Part shown: piece by piece, positions 44,081 through 55,700 of the stretch
Layout of the letters: the number at the start of each line of letters is the position of its first letter
Position numbering within the stretch: position 1 is the first letter of the stretch
From: Voacanga thouarsii
Taxonomy: Eukaryota > Streptophyta > Magnoliopsida > Gentianales > Apocynaceae
Assembly: GCA_026120185.1 (NCBI GenBank)
Contig: JANUWF010000008.1
Span: 3,906,001-3,970,000 of the forward strand
DNA: 64,000 bases
Reading direction: 5' to 3'
Position numbers and translations under genes: made by a program
Notes under the pieces: generated by a model
The model's database searches: none
What the model was told of the DNA's origin: nothing
Seen by the model: the letters and a program-made list of their open reading frames with translations, nothing else

Positions 44081-44560
44081 TCAGATTGAGCTATTATTGT
44101 TTGTAAGATTTAAAAAGAATAAGTTTCTATACATGTGCCCTGTACATAAAACTACTCCATTTTTACTAATAGTAATACCATAATAGAAAGAAACAGAATA
44201 TCCATAATTTATTAGCTTTGCAACTAAAATCAAATTTTGTCTAAAATCGGGTACATATAAAATATCCTTCAAAATAACTATTCTATTATAATAAAAAACA
44301 TGATCTAGCTCTCCCACTATAAGAGCCCATACTTGTGCTCCATTTCCTCGTAGTCCATGCTTCCCCTTCTGGAGTCTTCTTATCTTCCTAAACCCCTGCA
44401 AGGAGTTACAAATATGATCAGTGGCTCCAGAATCAGTAATCCAAGTGGAAGTTGATCCAACCATTGAAACTGACTCTAGACAGAGAATAATACCTGTAGG
44501 ATTTTTCTTGGACTGAAGATCTAGATACTTTTTTTTTTCAGTGTCCTTTCTGCCCACACT
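44081..44560 (-). pseudogene. pol: Copia C zinc knuckle, protease and pre-integrase block
   Basis: Sense: KDTEKKKYLDLQSKKNPT after the knuckle, STWITDSGATDHICNSLQGF (protease active site DSG, about 44420), RGNGAQVWALIVGEL, ILKDILYVPDFRQNLI and a pre-integrase tail. The CCHC knuckle before it is KCFKCGQKGH-like, but the frame shifts near 44560. Confidence 0.85.
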
Positions 44561-45299
44561 TGAAGCACTTGCCCTTAGGCTAGTTAGGCTGGTTCTTGGG
44601 CTGGGCCGGTGTGTTTTCCTTCTTCTTCTTGAACTTTCTGGGCTTAAGCCTAGTTTTGGAAGAAGAAGCCCTAGCAATCATAGCCTTGGACTGTGGCTTC
44701 ATAACCTTTTCTGCCACTTGGAGCTCTTTCATTAATTTAGTTAAACTTATATTTAACTTGTTCATATTATAATTTAACTTGAACTGAGTAAAAGAGCCCA
44801 GAAGAGATTCGAGAACCTTATCCACTTGGCTCTCAGGGTCAATAACAGCCCCTAAGACTTTTACTTCATTGAAAACAGTAATCACCTTAAGCATATGCTC
44901 TCTGACTGATGCTTCCTTAACTATCTTAGTGTTGATGATCATCTTAAGAGCTTCCTGCCTTGCAGGCTGGCTCTTATTTACAAATATCATGGCTAATGAT
45001 TTGCTAATGTCGTACGCAGCGGTTATGTGCTCATGTTTAGACTGGAGCATATTAGACATGGAGGCCAACATGTAGTAATGAGCCATCTCGTCGGCCTTCT
45101 TCCATGCTTTCTCAGCCTTTCACTCTTCAGTGGTTGAACCCTCCCCGATAATAGGGTAAGTTTCGTAGATGACATACTTATACTCCTCAGCAGTGGGTAT
45201 TATGTCCAAGTTCCTTTTTCAGTCCATATAATTTGGACCCGTTAGCTTATTCTCATGGAGAATAACAACCAAATGATTAAAAGAACCTCCACCAACCAT
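44560..45299 (-). pseudogene. gag: Copia C gag
   Basis: Starts MVGGGSFNHLVVILHENKLT at 45299 and reads GPNYMD, then a stop where Trp is expected (tgg to tga), then KRNLDI-type remains. It opens again for 168 codons from 45086: MAHYYMLASMSNMLQSKHEH, LKMIINTKIVKEASVREHML, FTQFKLNYNMNKL, a Lys/Pro-rich end. Typical copia gag helical core. The long part is open, so decay is modest. Confidence 0.88.
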
Positions 45300-45506
45300 T
45301 TCTAAAAAATGAAAAACAAAAGAAATCTCAGTTTGAGAAAAAACAAAAATAATTTGTGCCTTTATCCTCATATTAAATCCGATAATAGTTAACCCTATCA
45401 CTATTATCTTTAATATGATTAATCTGACTCTTAGGAAAACTGACATAACTTCTTGGAAAGATTAATAGTTTCCTAAGCTAAGTATATTAACCACCACAAA
45501 TTCATT
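45300..45506 (-). other. Leader of copia C
   Basis: About 200 non-coding bases upstream of the gag start, then cut by the chromovirus LTR at 45507. No PBS or LTR of copia C is left. Confidence 0.5.
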
Positions 45507-47540
45507 TGCAACACCCCACCACCTACGTACCTAGATAGGGTGGGACGTCACCTCGTCTAGAGGACTAGGGGTCTTTATAACGAGGTACAAATAATAAATA
45601 ATAATAAAACCAACTACATAAAATAATAAAATACTCTTATTATATTCGAGAGAAATACTTATACAAGTCTGAGAGATCAAAACTAACAAACATCTCTTGA
45701 AGGAACTATAAAACAAAAATAAAATAAACAATTGGCTGATCATCACTTATTTCTTCAACCTACTCAATATAAGCACTTCCCTGAAATTATGATATAAAAG
45801 GTGTGAGATTGGCATCTTAGTAAGTCCCATGTGTATAAGTGACAAATATAACCATTTCATGCATGCAGGTTTGTCAAAATCATAAAATTGTGTTTGTAAG
45901 TCAATTTCATCAATAATAGTTATACAAAGGAGCCTTGCTCAATGAATCCAAAATAGTTTACAATAAATCATCATTTCATCATATTCATAATTCATTAAGT
46001 AGGGATTAGCAATGATTCAAATAACAGTATCACAATTCATATCATGGTTACCACCATGATAGCATTCCAATGTATTCTTTCAATAATAGGTAGTAGAGGA
46101 TCCTCCCACTACGGTGAGATATTCCTCTATCTCTACACCCAACACTCCGGTTGTCCAACCCGAATAAACAATATCCACATGGACCAATATACTAGCTCGG
46201 ATGGCCTGACTAAGTAGTATTGTCGCCTCTCCAAGTTGAGTTCATCTTCTGGGGGTAGCCTTCTACCAAAAGACTCACTCTTGCTCTTTAAGACTAGTGC
46301 CACTAGCCTACCTCCACTGAGTACTCAACGCTCCCCATTTAGAGGCAGAATCATTTTCCCTTTTTTGAAATTCTTTGATTAGCTTAACTGCAAAACATGG
46401 TTTTTCATAATATCACTTCCAAATAGTTTAGTGATAAAGTACAAAATCATTTTTCAATTGGAGCAGTTGAAATTTGACAAACTCATTTAGAAAGTAAAAC
46501 ATTCACATTTCCAGCCTAAGTATCAAAACAACACAGTATAACTCATCATGTTTAACCAACGTTTCAATCCTCTTGTCAAAACATCATATTGACATCAATT
46601 CCAAATAACATTGTGAAAATTGTAACATTAAAAATGTAACATTTATTAAAACGGTTATGTAGGAACTTACTTGGATAAATCAACAGCTAGAAGGGAAAAT
46701 TCTGGTGTTTTTTTTTTTTTTTCTAAAAGAAAGTCCTAATTGGTTAAGGTTTTCTTGGATAACTTTACCTAGGGTTTGAAGAGTTTGAGTTGAGCTTCAA
46801 TTGCTCTTAAGGTGGCGGCAGCTTTGAGGAATTTTCCAGAAAAATACATGAAGGAATTAGGTTATTTGTTTAAGAAATAATTTAATTAATTCCCTATATT
46901 AGTTTGATTAAAATTTAAATAGCTATTAAATAATTATTTTACAATATAAAATTCTAGTTTTCTTTTTCTTGAAGCTAACGAAATTCCTTTCTCTTTTTCC
47001 CCCAAAATTTTGAAAACACATATTCTAAAAGATAAGTGCTTCATTTAAAGTCCAGCATTTATCCTTTTATTTCCTTTTAAAATTATTTGAAGAAAATTAA
47101 AATATGGAGACTTATCTCCTTAAGAAGTGACGGCTACTTTGAAGAAAATAAGCTATATTTTTATATTCTTATTTCCTAATAATTTACTAAGATATAGCTT
47201 TCAAAATCCAGATTAGTAATATTTAAAATTCTCTAAAATATTATGATAAGATATTAGAAATAAGAATTTATTTTATTTTCAAATGCTTTATAAAATAATT
47301 CCCAAGATAAATCACACTCCTAAATTTTAGGAATTAGCCTCCAAGATGGCGGCTACACTAGGAGAATTTCGGCCGTGGCTTAGAAAAATTAGGGAAAAAG
47401 AAAATAAAAGAAAGGAAAGGATTTGAAATAGTTAGAATTCGAACTCAAGGCCACCAAGAATTAGACACCAAGCTCTAACCGCTATTCCATATTAATTCTT
47501 GTGTAAATATTCCCCTAATAAATTCCCTTATTCCTTCTCA
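45507..47540 (-). mobile_element. Chromovirus-type LTR (T4)
   Basis: The plus strand starts tgcaacaccccaccacc (sense end GGTGGTGGGGTGTTGCA). ggggtctttataacgag (about 45569) and agtaagtcccatgtgtata (about 45818) are the family R/U5 words. 46090-46330 (ctcctcccactacggtga, ctactaagtagtattgtc-like, gagtactcaacgctcccc) matches the 60480-60720 region inverted. The sense start is lost near 47540, where a gag piece on the same strand adjoins. Confidence 0.8.
47435..47490 (-). promoter_or_regulatory. tRNA-like A and B boxes inside LTR T4
   Basis: The minus strand reads gaatagcggttagagcttgg (A-box-like) and, about 30 bases on, gagttcgaattc (B-box-like; the canonical GTTCGAAT core is intact). Aligns with 38011-38067 of T3. 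Confidence 0.5.
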
Positions 47541-47572
47541 CATTCTTCATCCAAGGAGAGTTCATGGATTCT

Positions 47573-47670
47573 TTTGGAAACCCTACAATACCTGGCTATA
47601 TGGCCTGGCTTACCACATTTGAAACAAGTAACAGATTTGGACTTGTCTTTTGAGGGCTGGGGCCTTTGAC
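47573..47670 (-). pseudogene. Gypsy gag zinc knuckle fragment
   Basis: The minus strand reads VTCFKCGKPGHIARYCRVSK with all three Cys and the His of the CCHC knuckle present, at 47625-47580. It abuts LTR sequence on both sides: T4 in the same orientation to the left and T5 in opposite orientation to the right. Confidence 0.85.
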
Positions 47671-48019
47671 CCACTGAGCGTTTTGCACTCATACGTGTGT
47701 TATTTCATTTCTTAAAAATTTTAGAGGATGGATCGTAGTCATGGCTCCCTGGAGATTCATACTACCGTGTGGAAGTATCAGAGATTATACACAAAGCCTT
47801 GGATAAAGTATATACATGTCTAATAGACTTGCTTTCTTTTGAACACATGTATCAGAGGTTGGACCTTATGTATTTTTTATATTTTAATACAAAATTTTTG
47901 AAAAATTCCGTTTTGTGTTAAGTTGAGATCGTTATAAAGACCCCTTGTCTGGGAGATCGGACGAGGCAATTTCCCATAATATAAGGCTCACTATGACATG
48001 GAATATGTGGGGTGTTACA
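47671..48019 (+). mobile_element. Chromovirus LTR 3' end, plus strand (T5)
   Basis: Begins inside the R region (ccactgagcgttttgcactc, compare tcactgagtgatttttactc at 58648). The word gaccccttgtctgggag-gagg (47940-47970) and the end GTGGGGTGTTACA at 48019 follow. The PBS is immediately downstream. Confidence 0.85.
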
Positions 48020-48021
48020 AT

Positions 48022-48034
48022 TGGTACTAGAGCC
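48022..48034 (+). other. Initiator-Met-type primer binding site of T5
   Basis: tggtactagagcc differs from TGGTATCAGAGCC only by two adjacent swapped bases. Directly after the LTR end. Confidence 0.8.
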
Positions 48035-48850
48035 TATAGTTGGGCCCGATTTCTACTTCTAAATCAAGAATTAACAAATCATCTAATGAAAGCGCGAGTA
48101 GCTGCTTTGGACGAAGTGGGTCTCAACACAACAGTAGTTCTAGAAGGTAAGGTTCTTATTTTCACAAAGACATTAAGGTTTGATAGACCTGGAACTTTAC
48201 TTATTCTTTTATTGGTTATTCCTTCGCTTAAAAGGATGGGAATTAAGGATAGGGAAATTCCTTATGAAATGACAGTTAGCACTCCATTAGGAAAACCCAT
48301 GAAAAGTGATAAGGTGTGTTTGGAAAGTGACATATTGAAAAGAAACACGATTCTAAATGGAGATCTTATCTTGTTACCTATAAAAGACTATAATGCTATA
48401 CTTGGCATGGGTTGGTTGTCTCAACATTATACCAAAGTTGATTGCAGCGATAAATTTGTGTAATTTGTGAGCCAAAGAAAGATATAGAGATAAAGTAAAA
48501 AGGAATGACTGCTTGATATTTAGAGTAAAGACTAAAAAAAGGTTTGTGAGATATTTAGTCTATTTGAATCACACAACTAGACCAGAAAAACTTGAGAATA
48601 TACCTATAATTTGTGAATATTTGAATATTTTTCTAGTTGAGATGGACAAATTAACACAAAAAAGAAAATTGAATTTATCATTGACTTAGTATTGACTACC
48701 AAATCAATTTCTAAGACTCTTTATTAAACGACAGCCAAAAAATTGAAGGAATTGAAGAAACAATTACAAGAATTGTTAAAGCAAAGATTTATTCATTCTA
48801 AGTACTTCATCTTGGGAATACCTGTATTATTTGTAAGAAAAAGAATAGCA
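48035..48850 (+). pseudogene. pol: Chromovirus protease and start of RT
   Basis: An open frame runs to 48463. Its second half is a gypsy protease: PSLKRMGIKDREIPYEMTVS, TPLGKP, KDYNAILGMGWLSQHYTKVD (flap and C-terminal part). The active-site DTG region is unrecognisable (GTLLILLLVIPS). Gag is missing: the protease follows within ~150 bases of the PBS. Past the stop at 48463 the RT N-terminal spacer appears in shifting frames: LENIPIICEY, then LKELKKQLQELL and a KRFIHS..IPVLFVRKR-type block to 48840. Confidence 0.85.
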
Positions 48851-49259
48851 TTCACAAAAACAAAAAGGCTTTTGGCAACGCTTTTATTTGCAACATAGCA
48901 AAATCTATGGTGAAAGCTTGGTATTTACCACAGTTTTGAATTGCGTGGCATATAAACCTTTTTTGTAATACTTTATTTTGTCACGGCTATGTTTCTGTAG
49001 GTAAAAGTTCTTTTTTTCCACAGATTTAAAAATTGTGTGGGTAAAAATAATTTTTTGCCACAGAGATTTGAAATTGTGGGTAAATAAATTTTATTACCCA
49101 CAGTTTTACTAAACTGTGGAAAAAACATATTTTTCAAATATTAAAAAATGTCAACATCAAATGGAAGTTTTCATTAAATACCATGGTTGAGGTAATTTTA
49201 TATATTCAAGTGGTTGTGTGCTCAAATCTTGATATTACTATTTTATTAATTTTTATATA
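48851..49259. mobile_element. CACTA-like subterminal sequence
   Basis: Contains aggcttttggcaacgctttt (48868) and repeated accacag / ccacagttt words in both orientations (48937, 49018, 49059, 49098, 49117), the style of subterminal repeats in plant CACTA elements. It lies directly left of the 152-bp array. No CACTA end sequence was found, so the assignment is tentative. Confidence 0.35.
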
Positions 49260-50690
49260 GTTTTTTGGACCAACTACTTTTTGAATATTTTTCTAAATAT
49301 TATGCTAGATTATGTACCAAAATATATCCGATTGCCTTCAAATTTTGTTATAACATTTTTGTTAGTAATTTTAACAAATATAATGGTTGGATCGTTAGTT
49401 TAATACACCTATTTTTGTAATTGCATTAGGTTTTGATTTTTTTTTTTAGATATTATGCTAGATTATATGCCAAAATATATCCGATTACCTTCAAATTTTA
49501 TTATAACACTTTTCTTAGCAATTTTAACAAATGCAACCATTGATCGTTAATTTGATACTTTTATCTTTGTAAATGCATTATGCTTTAGATATTTTTTTTA
49601 GATATTATGCTAGATTATGTACGAAAAATTTCCGTTTACCTTCAAATTTTGTCATAACATATTTCTTAATAATATTAACAAATTTACCAGTTGGATCATT
49701 AATTTGATACTCCTATCTTTGTAAATGCATTAGGTTTTGGATATTTTTCTAGATATTATGCTAGATTAAGTGCCAAAATATATCCGATTACCTACAAATT
49801 TTGTCATAACACTTTTTTTCGTGATTTAAACAAATCTAACGGTTGGATCATTAATTTGATACACCTATCATTGTAAATGTGTTAGGTTTCTGATATTTTT
49901 CTAGATATTATGCTAGACTATATACCAAAATATATTCAATTACCTTTAAATTTTGTCATGACTCTTTTATTAGTAATTTTAATAAATCTATCGGTTAGAT
50001 CATTAATTTGATATGCATATAGTTGTAAATGCGTTAGGTTTCGGATATTTTTCTAGATATTATGCTAGATTGTGTACTAAAATATATGTGTTTACTTTCA
50101 ATTTTTGTTATAACACTTTTCTTAGGGATTTTAACAAATCTAATTGTTGGATTGTTAATTTAATATGCATATCTTTGTAAATATGTTAGGTTTTTTAATA
50201 TATTTTTAGATATTATGGCAGATTATGTACCAAAATATATCTGATTACCTTCAAATTTTGTCATAACACTTTTCTTAGTGATTTTAACAAATCTATTGGT
50301 TGGATTATTAATTTGATACACCTATCTTTGTAAATGCGTTAGGTTTTGGATATTTTTCCGGATATTATGCTAGATTATGTGCCAAAATATATCTTATTAC
50401 CTTCAAATTTTTTTCATAACATTTTTCTTAGTAATTTTAACAAATTTAACGGTTGGATCGTTAATTTGATATGTCTATCTTTATAAATGCGTTCAGTTTT
50501 AGATATATTTCTAAATATTATGCTAGAGAATGTGTTAAATTATATCTGATTACCTTCAAATTTTATCATAACACTTTTCTTAACAATTTTAACAAATCTA
50601 GCGTTGGATCATTAATTTGATATGCCCATCTTTGTAAATGTGTTAATTTTAGATTTTTTTTAAAAGATATTATGCTAGATTATGGAAGGA
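49260..50690. repeat. 152-bp satellite, ten tandem copies
   Basis: The word tatgctagat (or a one-base variant) starts at 49301, 49454, 49606, 49757, 49909, 50061, 50214, 50366, 50519 and 50671, i.e. spacings of 151-153 only. Each unit follows the order: tattatgctagattatgt, gccaaaatatatccgattac, cttcaaattttgtcataaca, cttttcttagtgattttaac, aaatctaacggttggatc, attaatttgatac, ctatctttgtaaatgcgtta. Copies differ by scattered substitutions and rare one-base indels. No ORF. Confidence 0.95.
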
Positions 50691-51400
50691 GAAGGAGAGA
50701 AAGATCTACATTTTAGTTTTATGACTACAGTAAAAGATAATTATTGTTTATCTCATTGATATATTGTCATATTTTTTAATTAAATATAAAAATTTATATT
50801 TTTCAACAATTATTGTGTTAATTTTATGTGATAGTTTAAGATTCCTTTATGTATTTTTTAATTATAAATTAGATACTTTGTTTATTGAAGTCTATTTTAT
50901 TATTCTCACAATTTTTACTTTTTTCTTAATGACAAATAATTCTCCTTTTTTTTTTTTTTTTTACTGGCTTGTGGAGGACCAAAAATATATTAGGGCTATA
51001 TACTATCCCTAGTTTGTGTGGTAAGAAGTAAAACTAATTTTGAGGTAAATTTGATTTGATTAACATTTAATAAGTGAAATGGTGTTCAACAAATCTAACT
51101 ATTCCTTATCTTTGTCTTTGATCTAAAATAAGATTTATTAGTTTTTTTATATTATTATTTTAGATGTTCAAAAACATAATTAATATTTAGAATTGATAGT
51201 ATTTAGGAGATCTATTAATTAAACTTTACAACTATCAGTTTGAATTTTTTAAGCAGATAAATTTAATTAGATTCAATAATGCTAAGAAATTAAGAATATG
51301 AAATTAATTAGATATCTTTGCAAAAAAAATTTCAAAATTTCTTAAGTAATGTGAAAATTTATTTTATAATAAAAATAGGGTAAAAATACCGTAAAATTGG
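50691..51400. other. AT-rich stretch without gene
   Basis: No convincing coding frame or LTR terminus. A poly(T) tract lies at 50947-50962. It may be the right flank of the element carrying the 152-bp array. Confidence 0.4.
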
Positions 51401-51950
51401 GATAACTTTATTGTCATTGACTACATTTTCCTTACCACGCCTGTGAAACCTTGCCGACAGCAGTCACTCCTACCAACCACTGAACCCTTACTGCCAATCT
51501 CTCAAAAATCTTCCCGTCTCTAACCAAATCAGGCGTCAACCCTCTACTTGGGTGGTTTGAAGAGTTCTTTTGATCTTCCTTGCTGAAGGTAAGTTCTTTT
51601 GTCTTTCACCAATTTGTTTGCATTTTCGGAAGAGGTACACAAATGTGTGGTTTCAATATCAAGCTTAGCTTAAGATTTTCTAAGTACCTATTATTTCTTG
51701 TTGTCTGGGTGTTGATAAAAAGTTAAAATTGCCACTAGAATCGACAATGTGGGTCTTGATTACGGGCTGAAAATGCACCTATTAGATAGAGATTCTCATT
51801 TGTTCTTCTTATATAGGTCTTGATGAATATCTAGTTCATGGACTTGACTTGAGGGACCTTATTAAGCAGAATTTTTGGGAAAGTTTGGATACTAAATGAA
51901 AAAAGAGAAAATCCGTGGGCCATTAGTGAAGAACCGAAAACAATAATTTT
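51401..51950 (+). other. Exon-like block with consensus splice donor
   Basis: 51420-51590 is markedly less AT-rich and pyrimidine-rich, like a plant 5' UTR. It is followed by gaag|gtaagttctt at 51591, a full-consensus 5' splice site, and then T-rich intron-like sequence. There is no ATG-led ORF, and I see no homologous copy elsewhere in the window. It could be the captured first exon of a host gene; unproven. Confidence 0.3.
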
Positions 51951-52440
51951 TTTTTTATAATTAAAGTACTAAGCCCGCGAGGGCTTGGTGATTTTAGGCC
52001 ACGGCTAGGGCAAAATAAATTGCCCAAGCAAGCCATGACATGCATGATGCTGTCGGAGGTTGTGACCAAAATAGTTTTTTTTTTCTTCTTCTCCAGAAGC
52101 AATTTTTGGAAATATTCTTCCAGACTTTTGTAGCGATTTCAGAGAACAATTCTCTAAGAAATTCCATTTTTGTTCTGTTATAAGAACTCATTCAACTGAT
52201 ATTCTATTTCATAAAACAGAACAGAATAGACAGAATAAGAAAAGTTTTAGAAAACATGATTTTTACAAAATGTAATGTGCCCAGAAAACCATTTTTCTAC
52301 AAGAAGAAATAATGCACCATTAATTCTTGTTTTTCAAAACTTTCGGCAGAAAGAATTAAACTACTATTAATTCTCGTTTTAAAAACATCTCTTGTAACCT
52401 TTATAGAATCCATCCTCATTACATCCAAAACCTACAGATT
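51951..52440 (-). mobile_element. Copia leader-like sequence, minus strand
   Basis: The minus strand has ctccagaagcaatt-type and gaattgttctctga words that resemble the copia A leader (31400-31560), and a GC-rich part at 51973-52060. No PBS or gag attached. Confidence 0.35.
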
Positions 52441-53102
52441 CAATTTCAAAAGAAACCCAAACTTGAAACATTTTCTACAAGAAACCTGCTTCAATGAGGT
52501 GAACACCTATTTCAATGAGAGAATCAAAATTTTTGCCCTTTAATTCACCTCCCTATGTTGTATATATCAAATCCTTATGTTCTTTTATGCTTTTATAGGC
52601 CTCTTGGGTGCCAATTTCATGGTTGAAGAAGTCTTGACCGCGTAGGAATAGGAAAATACCAAAATCATTGGATAAGTCCTAATTCCACGTACAAAATTTC
52701 TGCCTCCAGAATTTACCTGGCGCTAGGTGTAGTGTATTCTTCCTCTATTTCTGCTCTATTTTTGGCCATCTCTCATTGGCAGACAAATGGACCTAGTGCC
52801 AAGTACACCTGCCAGACCTGGCGCCAAGTCTATTCTGGAAAACCAACGAAGCTTGCTTAAACTCTACTGTTGGAGTAGAATAGACCCAGTGCCTGGTCCA
52901 CTGGCTAGGCCTGCCGCCAAGTCTATTCTGGTTCTATGCACGTTTTGCTCAATTTTAACTTAAATCTACAAATATTTGCCAAAAATACCTTTTACAAGTA
53001 AAATGTCAAATAGGAAGGAATATGCCTAGTTATTATAACAAATGGATCTTAAAACGCTCTCAAATAACTAGGAAAAGAATTATGATTTTAACCCTTATTA
53101 CA
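52441..53102 (-). mobile_element. Tat-type 3' LTR, U3 part, minus strand (L9)
   Basis: Sense start TGTAATAAGG at 53102, preceded in sense by a G-rich polypurine tract. TATA on the minus strand near 52595 (ggcctataaaagc). The motif cluster lies between. R/U5 beyond ~52441 is missing. Confidence 0.85.
52715..52935 (-). promoter_or_regulatory. GC-rich dyad cluster in U3 of L9
   Basis: Words tacctggcgctaggtgt (52733), ggacctagtgccaagtac (52790), agacctggcgccaagtctat (52814), agacccagtgcctggtcca (52881) and ggcctgccgccaagtctat (52907). Five related words in 200 bases, the densest of all copies. Confidence 0.6.
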
Positions 53103-53120
53103 TACCCCCATACTTTAACA
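53103..53120 (-). other. Polypurine tract of Tat element 2
   Basis: The minus strand reads gttaaagtatgggggta directly before the LTR start, preceded by gcttgagaacaagcaaat. This arrangement is typical of Tat-lineage elements. It primes plus-strand DNA synthesis. Confidence 0.85.
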
Positions 53121-54866
53121 TTTGCTTGTTCTCAAGCAAAACAATTTAGTCCAAGAAATATCATCAAGAAAACATATGCTTTTTTCTCATTCAAAAGTTT
53201 CTTCATCATAGCAAAGATCATGTCGTCCTTTCAAACTTTAGATACAACCCTTGTCATTCATACCATTTGAAAATAATTTCAAACTTTGAAACATTAGACA
53301 AGACATCATAAAACTCTTGAAGTCAAATTAATCAAGTGCATACCTCAGTCTAAGAAAATTGTTTCACTCTTCAAGTAAAAATATAGATAACATGAATCAC
53401 ATAAGTCAAGTCATCTACCAACTCAAGCATTATAAATCTAAAAATTGCATACTCAAGTAATGATGTGAGGAAAGCACTCCAATTTTTTTTTTTCTCTCAA
53501 AGTTTTTCAATAACTTAGAGAATTGATAGCTTCAAGTATATGGATTTCTCTTCACACACCGTATAGGCCCCCTTTTCAGTCATCACTCATCACTTTTTCA
53601 ACAATTCTTTTTTTTTTTCTATGTTCTTGCTTACCTTTTTGCCTTTGGGATAGTCTCAAGAGAGTGTACCGAATTCACTTGCTACTTCTCCCCATATTGG
53701 CCCCCTTTTCAGCTAAAGGTCTTCAATGATCATCAATAAGAGCATTTTTTCTCAATTCATACCAACAATGGTGTTGTTTCCACTCATTATTTTTCTCTTC
53801 AACTCAAATCAAAATTTTCATAATTTTCTTCAATCTTTCCTCTCAAAGATCTATTTTCAACTCACATTTTTTCATCATAACTCAAAGCTAGCAAAATTTA
53901 AACTCATAATATAAGAGTTAGGTAATAAACTCTTCCCATATTCATCATATCTTCTATGTTTCAACTAGATAAGTCAAATAACATTTAAACACCAATGCAT
54001 AAACAAGATTAATCAAAATTCTCTAATCTTGACAAATATCTTATCCAATAAAATTAATTTCATCAAACTCCATCTAATGAATGACAAAAGTCATATCCAA
54101 ATAAGAAAAAGAATTACAACCTTGCTTAAAAATGAAACCACTGAAATTTTTTAAAAAAGTTATCATAAACACAAAATATATTTACCAAAATAATATGGAA
54201 AAGCATTTCTTCAACCTTATTCTCCCGCCCACACTTAAATTGGACATTGTCCTCAATGGCTAGATATAGAATCTAGAAAAAGAAAGTAAAAAATAAGATA
54301 AAATAAATGAGAAAGAAAAGTAAAGACACCTACAAGCTAGTAAAGGTCATTAAAATTTAAATGAAAAAGAAATAAAATATAAAAGAGTGAGTCAAGAGTC
54401 ATCCTCATCATTACCATTGTCATCATTGTCAGCTCCGTGATTGGAAGTTGCACCAGTAATGTGTTGGATCAAAGTGGCCAGCTTTTGATCCAGAACATCC
54501 TGGCAGTGACGAATGTCGGCAATGGAATTGCGGAGCTGGAGGAGGATAGTCATTTGACTCTCCATTTGTGCCTCCATTCGTGCCTCAAAATCAGTGCGTG
54601 AATGAGAGCTAGTAGCACGAGGGGTTGGTCTAGCAGGTGGTGCAACTTCCTCCTTCTTATCAGGAGGAACCTCCTCCCTTTCGGGATGCTGCACCTCATA
54701 TGGCCTCTTCCACCTTTTGGCCCTCTCATCATAGTAATTTTCACGCTGAACCAAAGTATGCTCTGTCACGAGGTCGCGGTCAGTAGTGGGCTCACTTAAC
54801 TCCCCACCCACTCCTACTCCAAAGTATTTCAAAATACACATAATAACCAAAGGGAATTTGAGGCCA
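53121..54866 (-). mobile_element. 3' internal part of Tat element 2 with extra ORF
   Basis: Collinear with 143-1330 of element 1. The extra ORF fragment (54850 to 54392) is open: [34 protein letters not shown], then YEVQHPEREEVPPDKKEE, an acidic end DNDDNGNDEDDS. It aligns with the C-terminal third of the ORF at 865-2065. At 54866 the sequence changes to chromovirus pol. Between 53121 and 54390 no ORF is seen; the region equals 143-860. Confidence 0.8.
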
Positions 54867-55700
54867 AATTGTATGCAAAATTCAGTAAGTGTGAGTTTTG
54901 GTTACAAGAAGTAGCATTTTTGGGACATGTGATATCCAAATATGGGACACAGTGAACCCTGCAAAAGTCAAAGCAATAACAAATTGGAAGTGTCCCAAGA
55001 CCCCAACTAAAATACAAAATTTTTTGGGATTAGTAGGATATTATCGAAAGTTTATTGAGGGATTTTTTTTAAATAGCTTCATCTTTGGCAGGACTCACCT
55101 AAAAAGAAGTTCCATATGTTTGGACCGAGAAGTGTCAAAAAACTTTTCAAGAACTGAAGAAAATGTTAAGCTCTGCTCCTATTTTGGTATTGCCGATGAT
55201 GGACAACCCTTATGAGGTATATATGGATACCTCAAAGGAAGGATTGGGAGGAGTAGTGATGCAAGAAAGAAAGGTGATAGCTTATATCTCTAGAAAATTA
55301 AAACCCCATGAAGAGAATTACCCTACACATGATCTGGAGTTGGCAGCTATCGTGTTTGCTCTTAAGAAATGAAGACATTATTTGTGTAGTGTTGAGTTTG
55401 AAGTCTTCACCGACCACAAAAGTTTGAAGTATATTTTTACCCAAAAGGATTTGAACATGAGATAATGATGATGGATGGAATTTCTAGAAGAGTTTTGGTG
55501 TCCAATTAAGTGTCATCCTGGAAAGGCAAACATAGTGGCAAATGCCCTTAGTAGGAAAGTGAACTTATTAGCCCTTCAGATGATACAAATTCTAGAATTG
55601 GGGATAATTACAGTAGATGGAGAAATAAAACTGAGTAATATTTCTATTCAACCTACTTTCCTACAATAATTGAAGGAAGAGCAAGAAAAATATGAAGAGT
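54867..55700 (+). pseudogene. pol: Chromovirus RT C-terminus and RNase H
   Basis: In order: [20 protein letters not shown] and HVISKYG (54867-54940), NWKCPKTPTKIQNFLGLVGY and YRKFIEGF (about 55000-55060), a frameshift in a T run near 55065, [20 protein letters not shown] (first RNase H Asp, about 55227), [49 protein letters not shown], and CHPGKANIVANALSRK (about 55510-55560), where the usual RNase H Asp of ADALSR is Asn. Integrase follows only as a short stub. Fused at its left to Tat element 2. Confidence 0.9.

Noticed and set aside
49260..50690. CRISPR-like regular array
   Set aside because: The units are adjacent, about 152 bases and diverged throughout; there are no short identical repeats with unique spacers, and the window is plant nuclear DNA.
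50764..51012. 82-codon membrane-like ORF
   Set aside because: Phe/Ile/Leu-rich translation of AT-rich DNA including a poly(T) run; no support for a gene.
53022..53914. Series of short plus-strand ORFs
   Set aside because: Antisense to the 3' untranslated part of Tat element 2, with no conservation of frame with 143-860.
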